Both the position numbers and the translations under genes were made by a program. Below the pieces are notes generated by a model. It had not been told where the DNA came from. It was given only the letters and a program-made list of their open reading frames with translations, and ran no database searches. This document shows positions 1-7,312 of a stretch of 16,856 nt of DNA, one piece after another (position 1 is the stretch's first letter; every line of letters begins with the position of its first letter). This stretch comes from Sulfurovum sp. (GTDB lineage: Bacteria; Campylobacterota; Campylobacteria; Campylobacterales; Sulfurovaceae), in NCBI GenBank assembly GCA_026984165.1, contig JALSSQ010000088.1, forward strand, positions 1-16,856, in the 5' to 3' direction.

Positions 1-1071
1 TGCACCGTTTTCTACTGCTTTGAGGTGAAGCGCCAGTGTCCCTGCCAGACGCTCTTCTGTCGGCGTAGAAATGATTTTGTCTATCATAGACTTACGACTA
101 GCTCCTACCAACACTTCACAGCCAAAGAGTCCAAAATGTGCCATATTTTTAATGAGGGTGATATTATGTTCCAGTGTTTTTCCGAAGCCTATTCCCACAT
201 CTAAAATAATGTTTTTTCTCTCTAAACCCAAAGCTTCACACTTAGCGATACGCTCCTCAAAAAATCTACTTATCTCTACCATCACATCCTCATAGTTTGG
301 ATTTTTCTGCATAGTTTGTGGTATGCCTTGCATATGCATGATGCAGAGCTTGGCATCATACTTCACGGCTAGCTTTATGATGGCTTCGTTGCTTGCCCCA
401 GTGATGTCATTGATAATACCAAATCCACTTTTGAGTGCATACTCTACTACCGATGGCGTGTAGCTATCTATAGAAAATATAGCTTTTTCATAGAGTTTTT
501 CCGAAGCGATGGCATCACAGATAGGCTTAATGCGCCCCTGTTCGACAAGCTCACTCACCTCATCAGCATTGGGGCGTGACGAGACTGCACCGATGTCTAT
601 GATGTCTGCACCCTCAGATATCATCTGTTTGATTTGAGCAATGGCATCTTCTTTTTGAAAGCGACTCCCCTCAAAAAAACTGTCCTCATTTGCATTGATA
701 ATCCCCATGATTTGTGTAGGCTTGGATTTGACCGATAAAAACTTTTTGAGCGCAAGCGCAACCGCTTTAAGCCCAAAAGGTTGTGCCAGTTCTTTACGTG
801 AAAGCACCTCCATATGCTTACGTGTCCCGATGAGTATGCAGTCATACAGCTCTTTTTCACACAGTATCACCCCACCTGGTACCGCAAGCTCTGCCCCGAT
901 ACTCAATGCATCTTGCTTCAATATATTGGCAGCAGGACATCTAAGGTCTTTGATGAAGAAGTACATCAACTCCATCTTCTTAGCCATAATCCCCACCCCA
1001 CCAGACTCAACACCTAATGTTTTGAGCGCTTTCTTTTTATCAACTATCGTACCAAGTTTATAAATATGCAT
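1..1071 (-). CDS. folP: Dihydropteroate synthase, 3' end cut by window edge
   Basis: Folate pathway enzyme that condenses p-aminobenzoate with the pterin pyrophosphate to give dihydropteroate in the cytoplasm. Translating the minus strand from the ATG at 1071 gives 357 uninterrupted codons reaching the left edge, so the C-terminus is missing. The family core starts near residue 121 with IMGIINANEDSFF (usual form MGIVNVTPDSFSD). It continues with DIGAVSSRPNADEV, INDITGAS, LDVGIGFGKT and VGASRK, the pterin and phosphate binding loops of the TIM barrel. About 115 residues precede the barrel, an N-terminal extension that I associate with epsilonproteobacterial FolP. The start is set by an in-frame upstream TGA and a GGAAGGG ribosome binding site 6-7 nt before the ATG. 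It is the last gene of the rppH-lysC-hobA-holB-folP order, but separated from holB by an unusual 189-bp gap. Confidence 0.93.
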   Translation of the reverse strand, partial: MHIYKLGTIVDKKKALKTLGVESGGVGIMAKKMELMYFFIKDLRCPAANILKQDALSIGAELAVPGGVILCEKELYDCILIGTRKHMEVLSRKELAQPFGLKAVALALKKFLSVKSKPTQIMGIINANEDSFFEGSRFQKEDAIAQIKQMISEGADIIDIGAVSSRPNADEVSELVEQGRIKPICDAIASEKLYEKAIFSIDSYTPSVVEYALKSGFGIINDITGASNEAIIKLAVKYDAKLCIMHMQGIPQTMQKNPNYEDVMVEISRFFEERIAKCEALGLERKNIILDVGIGFGKTLEHNITLIKNMAHFGLFGCEVLVGASRKSMIDKIISTPTEERLAGTLALHLKAVENGA

Positions 1072-1090
1072 ATTTAGACCCTTCCATCAA

Positions 1091-1227
1091 TCACACAAAG
1101 TGTGCTCTGTCATGGCGAATACCCTTGAAAGCGGAGCGATTCGAGAGCCATGACGATTTTTGCTTACTTTTTCTAAAAAAGTAAGGAGAATAACAACGCC
1201 ACAGATTGAATAAAAGGCAATTCAATC
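1091..1227. repeat. Hairpin-rich intergenic element inside the holB-folP junction
   Basis: The 189 bp between the holB stop and the folP start hold four separate inverted repeats. They are CACAC/GTGTG (1092-1104); GTCATGGC/GCCATGAC (1109-1116 with 1147-1154), which also pairs GAAT/ATTC inside; a perfect 10-bp stem CTTACTTTTT/AAAAAGTAAG with a 3-nt loop (1163-1185); and GATTGAAT/ATTCAATC (1204-1227). None has the T-run expected of a terminator on the minus strand, the direction of transcription. The pattern resembles a dispersed intergenic repeat inserted in an operon whose other junctions are 1-5 bp gaps or short overlaps. Whether it recurs elsewhere in the genome cannot be seen here. Confidence 0.5.
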
Positions 1228-1260
1228 AAATATTATCAAGTTATTTTATCATTCTATATT

Positions 1261-1878
1261 TTAACGCTTTTTACGTGCCAAAAGCTTTAAAAGCACCCCA
1301 TTCAAAACAAACTGCGGCGGAGACCCCATATCCAAAGCCACATAACTGTTTGAAAATAGATCCAAACTCTTCTCATCTAAATCATAGTTGCCAGATGCGA
1401 TTGCCTTTTTGACAATATGCTCTACAATAAACATCATCTCTTTTGCATTGGTACGTTTATGCTCCTGTGTAAAATCATACACCGATGCCAAAGAGAGATG
1501 TGTGATATCTATACCCAATTCCAGCTCTTGTGTATGCTCGGAAAGCACCCTGATAGGTAAACGAGAACGAATAGTATCAAGTATTGTAGATTTACTTTGG
1601 GTTACAAGTATAAACTCTTTGTTTTTAGGTGGCTCTTCTATCACTTTGAGCAGTTTATTTTGAACAATAGGAGAAAAAACTTTTGCAGAGAGTATAATAA
1701 CTGTAGTTTCTTCACTCGCCATATACGCCTTGGCAATAGCCTCTTTTGCATCATCAACAGAAAAAGATTTTTCTTCTTCAGATATCTTAATAATGCGTTC
1801 ATCGCTTTGCTGTGACTCAAGCATAGCTACAGTCTCTTCTATCTTTGAGCTCACTATGACTTGGGAAGTTAATTTCAT
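1261..1878 (-). CDS. holB: DNA polymerase III delta-prime subunit, short epsilonproteobacterial form
   Basis: Clamp-loader subunit of the replicative polymerase. The 205-residue product is much shorter than the approximately 330-residue enterobacterial protein. The clearest family signature is around residues 65-110: a stretch ending NKLLKVIEEPP, then FILVT (sensor-1 strand) and IRSRLPI, which matches the SRC-type region with Leu in place of Cys. I see no Walker A loop, as expected for a delta-prime subunit that does not bind ATP. The zinc-module cysteines of longer homologues are also absent. The ATG overlaps the end of hobA by 4 bp (ATGA), so the two are probably translationally coupled. 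The identification rests on both motif and the conserved hobA-holB-folP order; function as delta-prime is inferred. Confidence 0.85.
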   Translation of the reverse strand: MKLTSQVIVSSKIEETVAMLESQQSDERIIKISEEEKSFSVDDAKEAIAKAYMASEETTVIILSAKVFSPIVQNKLLKVIEEPPKNKEFILVTQSKSTILDTIRSRLPIRVLSEHTQELELGIDITHLSLASVYDFTQEHKRTNAKEMMFIVEHIVKKAIASGNYDLDEKSLDLFSNSYVALDMGSPPQFVLNGVLLKLLARKKR

Positions 1879-2423
1879 GATTCTAAATCTAAATCTCCAA
1901 AGAGTGCAGCAGAAATCGTATGATCAAAAAGCTTATAGAGTTGTAAAAGTTTTATGTCAAGCAAAGCATCAGAAGAACGCAATGCAAAAGCATTTTGCAC
2001 CTCTTCATCAAGCACCCATAAAAAACTATTGTGACATCTGTACGCAACTTTACTATAAGGATGATCACCTCTGCCAATGTACCAAATATAGTAACCATTT
2101 GGATATGAAATATCTAACATATCTTCTAAAAGTTGCATCTCATCAGTCGAATGGATGTTTGAAAGATTTGGAAAACACTCTGCGAGTTGATAAAAAGGCA
2201 AGAGTGGTCTGTTCTTTCGCAAATCATTGACCGCATTTAAAATGTACTTTCCAAACCACTTTCGTGGCTCATCAGTCACAACAAGTACCGTTTTACCCTC
2301 AACACATTGGGAGACAGCACTCTTTACCAAAGGTGCCCATTCGTAACGGTGCTCTTCCATCCACGAGAAACTGGACTCTTCTTCACGTATCGTCTCAAGT
2401 GTCCATTTTAAAAGTTGTTGCAT
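1875..2423 (-). CDS. hobA: HobA, DnaA-binding replication initiation factor
   Basis: HobA is the epsilonproteobacterial protein that binds DnaA domain I and promotes its assembly on oriC, playing the role DiaA plays in E. coli. The 182-residue product has the usual length of about 180. It has the expected composition: an N-terminal helix MQQLLKWTLETIREE, a TVLVVTDEPRKWFGKYI strand-loop, a YYIWYIGRG motif near the middle, and a C-terminal stretch ending DHTISAALFGD. It sits between lysC (5-bp gap) and holB (4-bp overlap), the same neighbours it has in H. pylori. The region before its ATG has no strong Shine-Dalgarno, so reinitiation after lysC is likely. This gene is the best single marker that the window is from Campylobacterota. 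Confidence 0.92.
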   Translation of the reverse strand: MQQLLKWTLETIREEESSFSWMEEHRYEWAPLVKSAVSQCVEGKTVLVVTDEPRKWFGKYILNAVNDLRKNRPLLPFYQLAECFPNLSNIHSTDEMQLLEDMLDISYPNGYYIWYIGRGDHPYSKVAYRCHNSFLWVLDEEVQNAFALRSSDALLDIKLLQLYKLFDHTISAALFGDLDLES

Positions 2424-2428
2424 TATAA

Positions 2429-3634
2429 TTATTTGTCCAACTCATAGGCTTCATGTAATGCACGAATAGCAAGTTCACCATATTTTTCATCTATCACCAT
2501 AGAGACTTTTATCTCAGAAGTAGATATCATCTGTATATTAATGTTTGAATCAGCAAGTACCGTAAATGCTGTAGCTGCCACACCAGAATGTGATTTCATC
2601 CCCACACCTACCACAGAGACTTTACAGACTTTTTCATCATAGTCCATACCCTCTATATCATGATCAAATGACTCCATCACTTTTTTTGCATTTTCCAGTT
2701 CACTCTCTGGTACAGTAAAGCCAAGATTGGTAGAGCCGTCAGTACCCATATTTTGGATAATCATATCCACATTAATATTTTCACTTGCTAGTTTTGTAAA
2801 TATCTCTGCAGCAATACCCGGTCTGTCTGAGACACCTCTGAGTGTGACTCTTGCTTGGTTTTTATCTAGTACGACACCAGATACTAATACTTCTTCCATA
2901 TTGTTACTCTCCTCTGTTATCAATGTGCCTGCGTTGTCTGAAAAACTGCTTTTTGCATAGAGTTTTACACCCAATTTTTTTGCCAACTCTACTGAACGGT
3001 TTTGCAAAACCTTTGCACCAAGACTTGACAACTCTAACATTTCATCATAGGAAATGGTATCGAGTTTTTTCGCATGAGGCTCTATGCGTGGATCCGTGGT
3101 ATAGATGCCATCTACATCTGAGTAAATCTCACACTGATCCGCTTTAAGTGCTCCTGCAAGTGCTACAGCAGAAAGGTCGGAACCACCACGCCCCAGTGTG
3201 GTTACTGAACCATCTTTATTGATACCCTGAAAACCTGCGACTACCACTACTTTACCTTCTGCTATGGCATTGTGTATCGCTGTGGGGTCTATGGTCTCGA
3301 TGCGTGCATAGGTATGTGTATCGTCTGTCACAATACCTGCTTGTCTTCCTGACATCGCTACTGCATCAAATCCTTTAGACTGTAACGCAATAGAAAGCAA
3401 TGCTGCCGTGACACGTTCGCCTGAAGAGAGGAGCATGTCCATCTCTTTTTTCGCTGGAGTACTTGTAAAATGTTCTGCATAACCTATCAGTTTATTGGTC
3501 TCACCTGACATGGCAGATACAACCACCACCACATCATCACCCGCTTCTCTGACTTTGGCTACTCTGTTGGCTACATTTTCAATACGATCCAAATCGCCAA
3601 CACTCGTCCCTCCATATTTATGTACAACTAACAT
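2429..3634 (-). CDS. lysC: Aspartate kinase
   Basis: Phosphorylates aspartate, the first step to lysine, methionine, threonine and diaminopimelate; the last also feeds peptidoglycan. The 401-residue protein begins with VHKYGGTSVG, the kinase signature. It continues with VVVVSAMSGETN, GRGGSDLSAVALA and DVDGIYTTDPRI of the amino-acid kinase fold. Its C-terminal 140 residues form two ACT regulatory domains (VTLRGVSDRPGIAAEI and VSVVGVGMKSHSGVAA), consistent with feedback inhibition by lysine or threonine. Length is typical of a monofunctional kinase with no homoserine dehydrogenase fusion. The ATG follows the rppH stop codon after a single base, with a GAGGG motif inside the rppH end. It is flanked by rppH and hobA as in H. 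pylori. Confidence 0.96.
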   Translation of the reverse strand: MLVVHKYGGTSVGDLDRIENVANRVAKVREAGDDVVVVVSAMSGETNKLIGYAEHFTSTPAKKEMDMLLSSGERVTAALLSIALQSKGFDAVAMSGRQAGIVTDDTHTYARIETIDPTAIHNAIAEGKVVVVAGFQGINKDGSVTTLGRGGSDLSAVALAGALKADQCEIYSDVDGIYTTDPRIEPHAKKLDTISYDEMLELSSLGAKVLQNRSVELAKKLGVKLYAKSSFSDNAGTLITEESNNMEEVLVSGVVLDKNQARVTLRGVSDRPGIAAEIFTKLASENINVDMIIQNMGTDGSTNLGFTVPESELENAKKVMESFDHDIEGMDYDEKVCKVSVVGVGMKSHSGVAATAFTVLADSNINIQMISTSEIKVSMVIDEKYGELAIRALHEAYELDK

Positions 3635-3635
3635 G

Positions 3636-4112
3636 CTATATTAAACCCTCTTTTATAAAATAATCTATGACCTTACGATACACTTTACGTTTAAAATAGG
3701 TTACTTTCTTAAATAAACTATCATAATCTACAAAATCATACTCTGCAAACTCAGGAATATGATAGGCATCCAAATTAATTTCCGCACCCTCTTTAAGACG
3801 TACTAAAAAATACTTTTGCGTTTGCCCATCAAAAGCATAGAGTTTTTTACTGTTTGTTTTCTTTGGGAAATCATAAGAAATCCATTCCGGATACTCTCCC
3901 AACACCTCAACATTATCACAACCAATCTCTTCTAACAATTCACGCTTTAGTGCTTCTCTGGGCGTTTCACCTTCATCAATGCCCCCTTGAGGAAATTGCC
4001 ACGCATTTTTGATATCACTTCTGTGTGCCACAAAAAATTCACACTTTTCTGGAAATTTGGAAGAGAGTATGACGGCTGCAACATTCGGACGATATATCTT
4101 TTGTCTCTGCAT
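3636..4112 (-). CDS. rppH: RNA pyrophosphohydrolase (Nudix family)
   Basis: Removes pyrophosphate from the 5' end of mRNA to trigger decay, and may also hydrolyse dinucleoside polyphosphates (older name nudH/invA). The 158-residue product shows a complete Nudix box at residues 43-65: G43, E49, then R57-E58, E61-E62 and G64, matching GX5EX7REUXEEXGU. The preceding NAWQFPQGG and the initial YRPNVAAVI are typical of RppH. Length is normal. It is the first gene of the minus-strand operon, is divergent from hemW, and has a candidate -10 (TATAAT) 20 nt upstream of the ATG. A stronger Shine-Dalgarno is not apparent, only AAGAG about 8 nt upstream. Confidence 0.93.
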   Translation of the reverse strand: MQRQKIYRPNVAAVILSSKFPEKCEFFVAHRSDIKNAWQFPQGGIDEGETPREALKRELLEEIGCDNVEVLGEYPEWISYDFPKKTNSKKLYAFDGQTQKYFLVRLKEGAEINLDAYHIPEFAEYDFVDYDSLFKKVTYFKRKVYRKVIDYFIKEGLI

Positions 4113-4132
4113 AATGTCAACTCTTATATTAA

Positions 4133-4167
4133 ATTATAAATAAAGCACTTCAACAGAAGTCACTTCT
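4133..4167 (-). promoter_or_regulatory. Putative rppH operon promoter with overlapping palindrome
   Basis: On the minus strand TATAAT occupies 4138-4133, which would start transcription near 4126, about 14 nt before the rppH ATG. No good -35 box is present, as is common for Campylobacterota sigma-70 promoters. A 13-bp palindrome, AGAAGTCACTTCT (4155-4167), lies where the -35 would fall, midway between rppH and hemW. It could be an operator serving both genes. That role is inference from position only. Confidence 0.4.
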
Positions 4168-4191
4168 TTTTCTGATATTATTTTATCTAAA

Positions 4192-4314
4192 ATGCGATTA
4201 CATCTATCTAAAAATTCTTGCCAAGGGCAAAGCTTTAGTGAGATGCACCCCAAGGGTATTTCCTATGGGCAATTGAAAGATTGGTTTTACCAATTTTCAA
4301 GAAGAAGGTTATTG
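4192..4314 (+). promoter_or_regulatory. hemW leader: open in-frame stretch ending in a hairpin next to the ribosome binding site
   Basis: An ATG at 4192 opens a 41-codon stretch in frame with hemW, but it has no Shine-Dalgarno and adds residues outside the radical SAM fold. The stretch contains the inverted repeat TTGAAA-G-ATTGGT (4273-4285) against ACCAATTTTCAA (4289-4300), a 12-bp stem with one bulge. It ends one base before the AAGAAGG ribosome binding site at 4302-4308. It may be a 5' leader with a structure that affects translation, or an unusual N-terminal extension. A TATTAT at about 4175-4180 could be its promoter -10. Confidence 0.4.
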
Positions 4315-5370
4315 ATGTTAGTGTATATACATATCCCCTACTGTGACTCAAAGTGCCACTATTGTGCTTTTAATACCTATGTCGATAAGTTCGATACACG
4401 TGAAGCATATATGCGCGCTTTGTACCAGCAGATTGTCTTTGAGCTTAAACGTTTTGGGGCAAAAGAAAACAGCATAGAAACACTCTTCATCGGTGGAGGA
4501 ACACCCTCTACCGTGGTATCTGAACTCTATACACCCATCTTTACACTACTCATGCCCTACCTTCAAAAAGATGCAGAAATCACCACAGAGGCAAACCCAA
4601 ATTCTGCTACAAAAGAGTGGCTTAAAGGTATGAAAGAACTGGGTGTGAATCGCGTGAGCTTTGGGGTACAAAGTTTTGATGCAGAAAAACTCAAACGCCT
4701 CAACAGAGCACACAATCCACAACAAGCCAAAGATGCCATAGCCCATGCACATGCACTCGGTTTTCAACATATCTCTTTAGACCTTATCTACAACTATCAG
4801 GGAGATACAGAATCCTTACTTTTAAACGATATAGAAACAGCATTTACCCTCCCCATAGACCACATCTCTGCCTATGAACTCACCATAGAAGATGCTACCA
4901 AATTTGCAGCCACCCCTGAAGTACGTCAAGATGATGAGAATCTTGCCTTTTTTGTCACAGAGCAGATAGAATCACGAGGTTTCAAAGCCTATGAAATCTC
5001 AAACTTTGGCACCTACCAAAGCAAACACAACAAAGGTTACTGGCAGACAAAAGACTACATAGGTGCAGGAGCTGGGGCTGTTGGCTTTTTGAAGGACAAA
5101 CGTTTTTACCCTCAGACAGAGATAGATGCTTATATTAAAAATCCTTTGCATATCAGCGAAGAAGTGCTTACAGAAGAAGCACTGCTCACAGAGAAAATCT
5201 TTTTAGGCCTGCGCTCAGATGTAGGCATAGAAAAAGATTCTCTCTCAACAGATATGCTACAACGTGCTACACTACTGTGTGACGAAAAGAAACTAAACCA
5301 GACAACGACACACTTCTATAATGAAAATTTCTTTTTAAGTGATGAATTGGCTCTTTATATTTTAAGGTAA
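4315..5370 (+). CDS. hemW: Radical SAM heme chaperone HemW-like protein
   Basis: Member of the HemN/HemW radical SAM family; HemW binds heme and is thought to deliver it to target proteins, whereas true HemN oxidises coproporphyrinogen III anaerobically. The protein starts MLVYIHIPYC and carries the 4Fe-4S motif CX3CX2C at residues 10, 14 and 17, followed by AF. Next come GGGTPS, EANPNS, RVSFGVQSF and SLDLIY, typical of the SAM barrel. The length of 351 residues and the HemW-type cluster loop (CHYCAF) favour HemW over the longer oxidase. I chose the start at 4315 because AAGAAGG lies 6 nt upstream and the fold begins there; an in-frame ATG at 4192 would add 41 residues. Its stop lies 3 bp from the convergent mazF stop. 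Confidence 0.88.
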   Translation: MLVYIHIPYCDSKCHYCAFNTYVDKFDTREAYMRALYQQIVFELKRFGAKENSIETLFIGGGTPSTVVSELYTPIFTLLMPYLQKDAEITTEANPNSATKEWLKGMKELGVNRVSFGVQSFDAEKLKRLNRAHNPQQAKDAIAHAHALGFQHISLDLIYNYQGDTESLLLNDIETAFTLPIDHISAYELTIEDATKFAATPEVRQDDENLAFFVTEQIESRGFKAYEISNFGTYQSKHNKGYWQTKDYIGAGAGAVGFLKDKRFYPQTEIDAYIKNPLHISEEVLTEEALLTEKIFLGLRSDVGIEKDSLSTDMLQRATLLCDEKKLNQTTTHFYNENFFLSDELALYILR

Positions 5371-5373
5371 CTA

Positions 5374-5718
5374 TTAGCCACCCACAAGTGCCAAAACATT
5401 CTTTTGCACTTGGTTCACTACTTCATCACTTACCCTACAAATAAACGATATATCTCGTACTGAAAAGTCCAAATTTTTAATCTGGTCAGACAAAATGACA
5501 CCTTGAATTTCTAACATATCAGGAAGTGCCACTTCAAAAGGATAACCTTTTACCTTGGAGGTGATGGGAAGGCAGACGCATAGTGACGTTTTTTCATTGT
5601 AGATTTTAGGAGAGAGAATGAGGGCTGGTCGTTTTCCTCTTTGTTCATGTCCTGCTTGTGGTGTAAAGTTGAGCCATACTACATCACCTCTGTCTGGCAC
5701 ATAACTACCACTCTTCAT
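5374..5718 (-). CDS. mazF: MazF/PemK-family mRNA interferase toxin
   Basis: Toxin half of a type II toxin-antitoxin pair; MazF proteins cut single-stranded RNA at short specific sequences. The 114-residue product follows the MazF pattern closely: RGDVVWLNFTPQAGHEQRG, then KRPALILSP, an NEKT loop, CLPITSKVKGYPFEVALP, GVILSDQIKNLD, and a C-terminal helix ending VQKNVLALVGG. The conserved Glu of the GHEQ turn and the Arg of RGKRP, which act in catalysis and RNA binding, are present, so the toxin looks intact. It overlaps the end of mazE by 14 bp, the usual antitoxin-first arrangement. It is convergent with hemW with only 3 bp between the stops. The RNA sequence it cuts cannot be read from here. 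Confidence 0.93.
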   Translation of the reverse strand: MKSGSYVPDRGDVVWLNFTPQAGHEQRGKRPALILSPKIYNEKTSLCVCLPITSKVKGYPFEVALPDMLEIQGVILSDQIKNLDFSVRDISFICRVSDEVVNQVQKNVLALVGG

Positions 5719-5941
5719 TGCCTACACTTTCACCTGTATCTACCTCTTTATGAAAATTTTCACTATCTATTTGAGAGACAAGTCTCTCCAACAGATTCTC
5801 CTTTTGAGGTCTTAGTGTCAAGACACCATCATCAACATCTAATTCCATTAAAGAGTTGTCATCCACATGCAGTGTATTGGCTATATCTTTAGGGATACGT
5901 AAAGCGATAGAATTACCCCATTTTTTCAATGCTACAGTCAT
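5705..5941 (-). CDS. mazE: MazE-like antitoxin with AbrB/SpoVT DNA-binding domain
   Basis: Antitoxin and autorepressor for the adjacent MazF. The 78-residue product begins MTVALKKWGNSIALRIPKDI, the swapped-hairpin AbrB DNA-binding fold (KWGNS and RIP are hallmarks). It ends in an acidic tail containing LLERLVSQIDSENFHKEVD and ending NEEW, the part that in E. coli MazE wraps around the toxin. The start was chosen at 5941 because AAGGAG sits 6 nt upstream; the ATG immediately before it at 5944 leaves only 3 nt. A longer frame starting at 5983 lies upstream of the promoter -10 and is unlikely. The gene is first in the operon and overlaps mazF. Confidence 0.92.
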   Translation of the reverse strand: MTVALKKWGNSIALRIPKDIANTLHVDDNSLMELDVDDGVLTLRPQKENLLERLVSQIDSENFHKEVDTGESVGNEEW

Positions 5942-5962
5942 CATACACTCCTTTCTACTTTT

Positions 5963-6003
5963 TGTATATACATAATGATACAATATCGAATTTATTTTGT
6001 CAA
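5963..6003 (-). promoter_or_regulatory. mazEF promoter and probable MazE operator
   Basis: Read on the minus strand, a perfect TTGACA (6003-5998) is followed by a 17-bp spacer and TATCAT (5980-5975), a near-consensus sigma-70 promoter. Just downstream is the 10-bp perfect palindrome TGTATATACA (5963-5972), which would overlap the transcription start. This is a good candidate for the operator bound by MazE, since such systems are usually autoregulated. The promoter call is from sequence; operator function is inference. Confidence 0.75.
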
Positions 6004-6038
6004 GTATCTGTAACTCTCTACATTTTAGGATAATCTGT

Positions 6039-6071
6039 TAAAATACAACAATTCAAAATATAAGGTGCGCT
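6039..6071 (+). promoter_or_regulatory. Weak candidate promoter and ribosome binding site for tatB-tatC-queA
   Basis: TAAAAT at 6039-6044 could serve as a -10 box, placing the transcript start about 20 nt before the tatB ATG. No clear -35 is visible. TAAGG at 6061-6065 is the ribosome binding site. The assignment rests on spacing alone and a different start is possible. Confidence 0.35.
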
Positions 6072-6518
6072 ATGTTTGGTATCGGATTTACCGAATTACT
6101 TCTTATTGCTGTGATAGCCATACTCTTTTTAGGTCCAGATAAACTGCCCTCTGCACTGGTGGAGATGGCTAAGTTTATCAAAAGTGTCAAAAAAACCATA
6201 GGTGATGCGAAATCTTCCTTGGAAGAAGAGATGAAGATCGCTGACCTCAAAGAAGAAGCACTCAACTATAAAAAACAGCTCAACGAGGCTACCGAAGAGC
6301 TCAAAGGGTTTAAAAATATTGCTTTTGATGACCTCAATGATGTCATCTATGAAGAGCACCCTTCCAGTGACTTCCCTGTGGCACAGTCTAAAAAAACAGA
6401 TGCACCTGAACCGCTAACCACTCCTGTAGAGCCTAAAAACGAAACAGTGACTTTAAAAAAACCCAAAAAAATAGCAAAAGAGAAAAAAAATGATAAAAAC
6501 ACCAAAGGGGATGCTTAA
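6072..6518 (+). CDS. tatB: Sec-independent translocase subunit TatB
   Basis: Membrane component of the twin-arginine translocase that, with TatC, recognises folded cargo. The 148-residue product starts MFGIGFTELLLIAVIAILFL, a single N-terminal membrane helix with Glu8, the TatB hallmark, and then the GP hinge at residues 21-22. An amphipathic helix (KLPSALVEMAKFIKSVKK) follows, then a long charged cytoplasmic tail of low complexity rich in Lys, Glu and Pro. The stop codon overlaps the tatC start (TAATG), which implies coupling. H. pylori has the same tatB-tatC-queA order. TatA is not in this window and is presumably encoded elsewhere. Confidence 0.93.
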   Translation: MFGIGFTELLLIAVIAILFLGPDKLPSALVEMAKFIKSVKKTIGDAKSSLEEEMKIADLKEEALNYKKQLNEATEELKGFKNIAFDDLNDVIYEEHPSSDFPVAQSKKTDAPEPLTTPVEPKNETVTLKKPKKIAKEKKNDKNTKGDA

Positions 6519-7312
6519 TGTTTGATGAACTCCGTCCCCACCTTGTAGAGCTACGAAAAAGACTTGGGCTCTCTGTGCTTTCTATTTTCATTGCGTTTAT
6601 TGTCGCTTTTACATTTCATGAGCAAATTTTAGAATGGATTACGGCACCACTCAACGCTGCGCTAGATCAAGTAGCAGAAATCTCAAAAAAAGCTGCCAAT
6701 GGTATGGTAACGACACATCAAGTCGGTGGTGCATTTTTTGTAGCACTCAAAGTCTCTTTCTTTGCAGGGCTTCTGGGTGCTTTACCTTTCATACTCTACC
6801 AAATATGGCTTTTTATCGCTCCAGGACTCTATGCTAACGAAAAAAAGATGATACTCCCTTTTGTTATCGGTGGCTCAATTATGTTCTTTGTAGGCGTTCT
6901 TTTTGCATACTATATAGTAACACCTTTTGGATTTCAGTTTCTCATTACCTTTGGTTCATTTCTCTATACCCCACTGATTAACATCGAAGACTATGTAGGT
7001 TTTTTTACTAAAATCCTGATGGGTTTTGGTCTTGCATTTGAACTTCCTGTTTTTGCGTACTTCTTGGCACTGCTTGGACTGGTTACAGACAAAACGCTTA
7101 TAGACTTTTTCCGTTATGCCATACTCATCATTTTTATCGTGGCTGCCTTGCTTACACCACCTGATGTATTGACTCAGTTATTGATGGCTTTACCGTTAGT
7201 CGTGCTGTACGGCGCTTCTATACTCATCGTTAAAATGGTAAATCCTTATGTGGAAGAAGAGGACAATGAAGAGAGTGAAGAAAGCAAGACACATCAAAAC
7301 GACAACCCATAA
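6518..7312 (+). CDS. tatC: Sec-independent translocase subunit TatC
   Basis: Polytopic core of the twin-arginine translocase that binds the RR signal peptide. The 264-residue product starts with MFDELRPHLVELRKRLG, the conserved cytoplasmic N-terminal HLxELRKR motif. About six membrane helices follow, including GLLGALPFILYQIWLFIAPG and a late segment containing FGLAFELPVFAY with the conserved Glu. The C-terminal tail is highly acidic (EEEDNEESEES), as in other TatC proteins of this size. AAGGGG just before the ATG, within the tatB end, is its ribosome binding site. The stop overlaps queA by one base (TAATG). Confidence 0.96.
   Translation: MFDELRPHLVELRKRLGLSVLSIFIAFIVAFTFHEQILEWITAPLNAALDQVAEISKKAANGMVTTHQVGGAFFVALKVSFFAGLLGALPFILYQIWLFIAPGLYANEKKMILPFVIGGSIMFFVGVLFAYYIVTPFGFQFLITFGSFLYTPLINIEDYVGFFTKILMGFGLAFELPVFAYFLALLGLVTDKTLIDFFRYAILIIFIVAALLTPPDVLTQLLMALPLVVLYGASILIVKMVNPYVEEEDNEESEESKTHQNDNP

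Noticed and set aside
695..1063. 122-codon plus-strand frame at the left end
   Set aside because: It is antisense to folP, whose motifs are clear on the minus strand.
1..1071. Degenerate folP because the pterin motifs differ from the textbook form
   Set aside because: The INANEDSF and DIGAVSSRP variants fit the epsilonproteobacterial type as I know it and the frame is uninterrupted, so it is probably functional.
1730..2230. 166-codon plus-strand frame over holB and hobA
   Set aside because: It is antisense to two well-identified overlapping genes, has no ribosome binding site and its translation matches no family.
4192..4194. ATG at 4192 as the hemW start
   Set aside because: No Shine-Dalgarno before it, while AAGAAGG is well placed before 4315 and the radical SAM fold begins there. 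Kept only as a leader finding.
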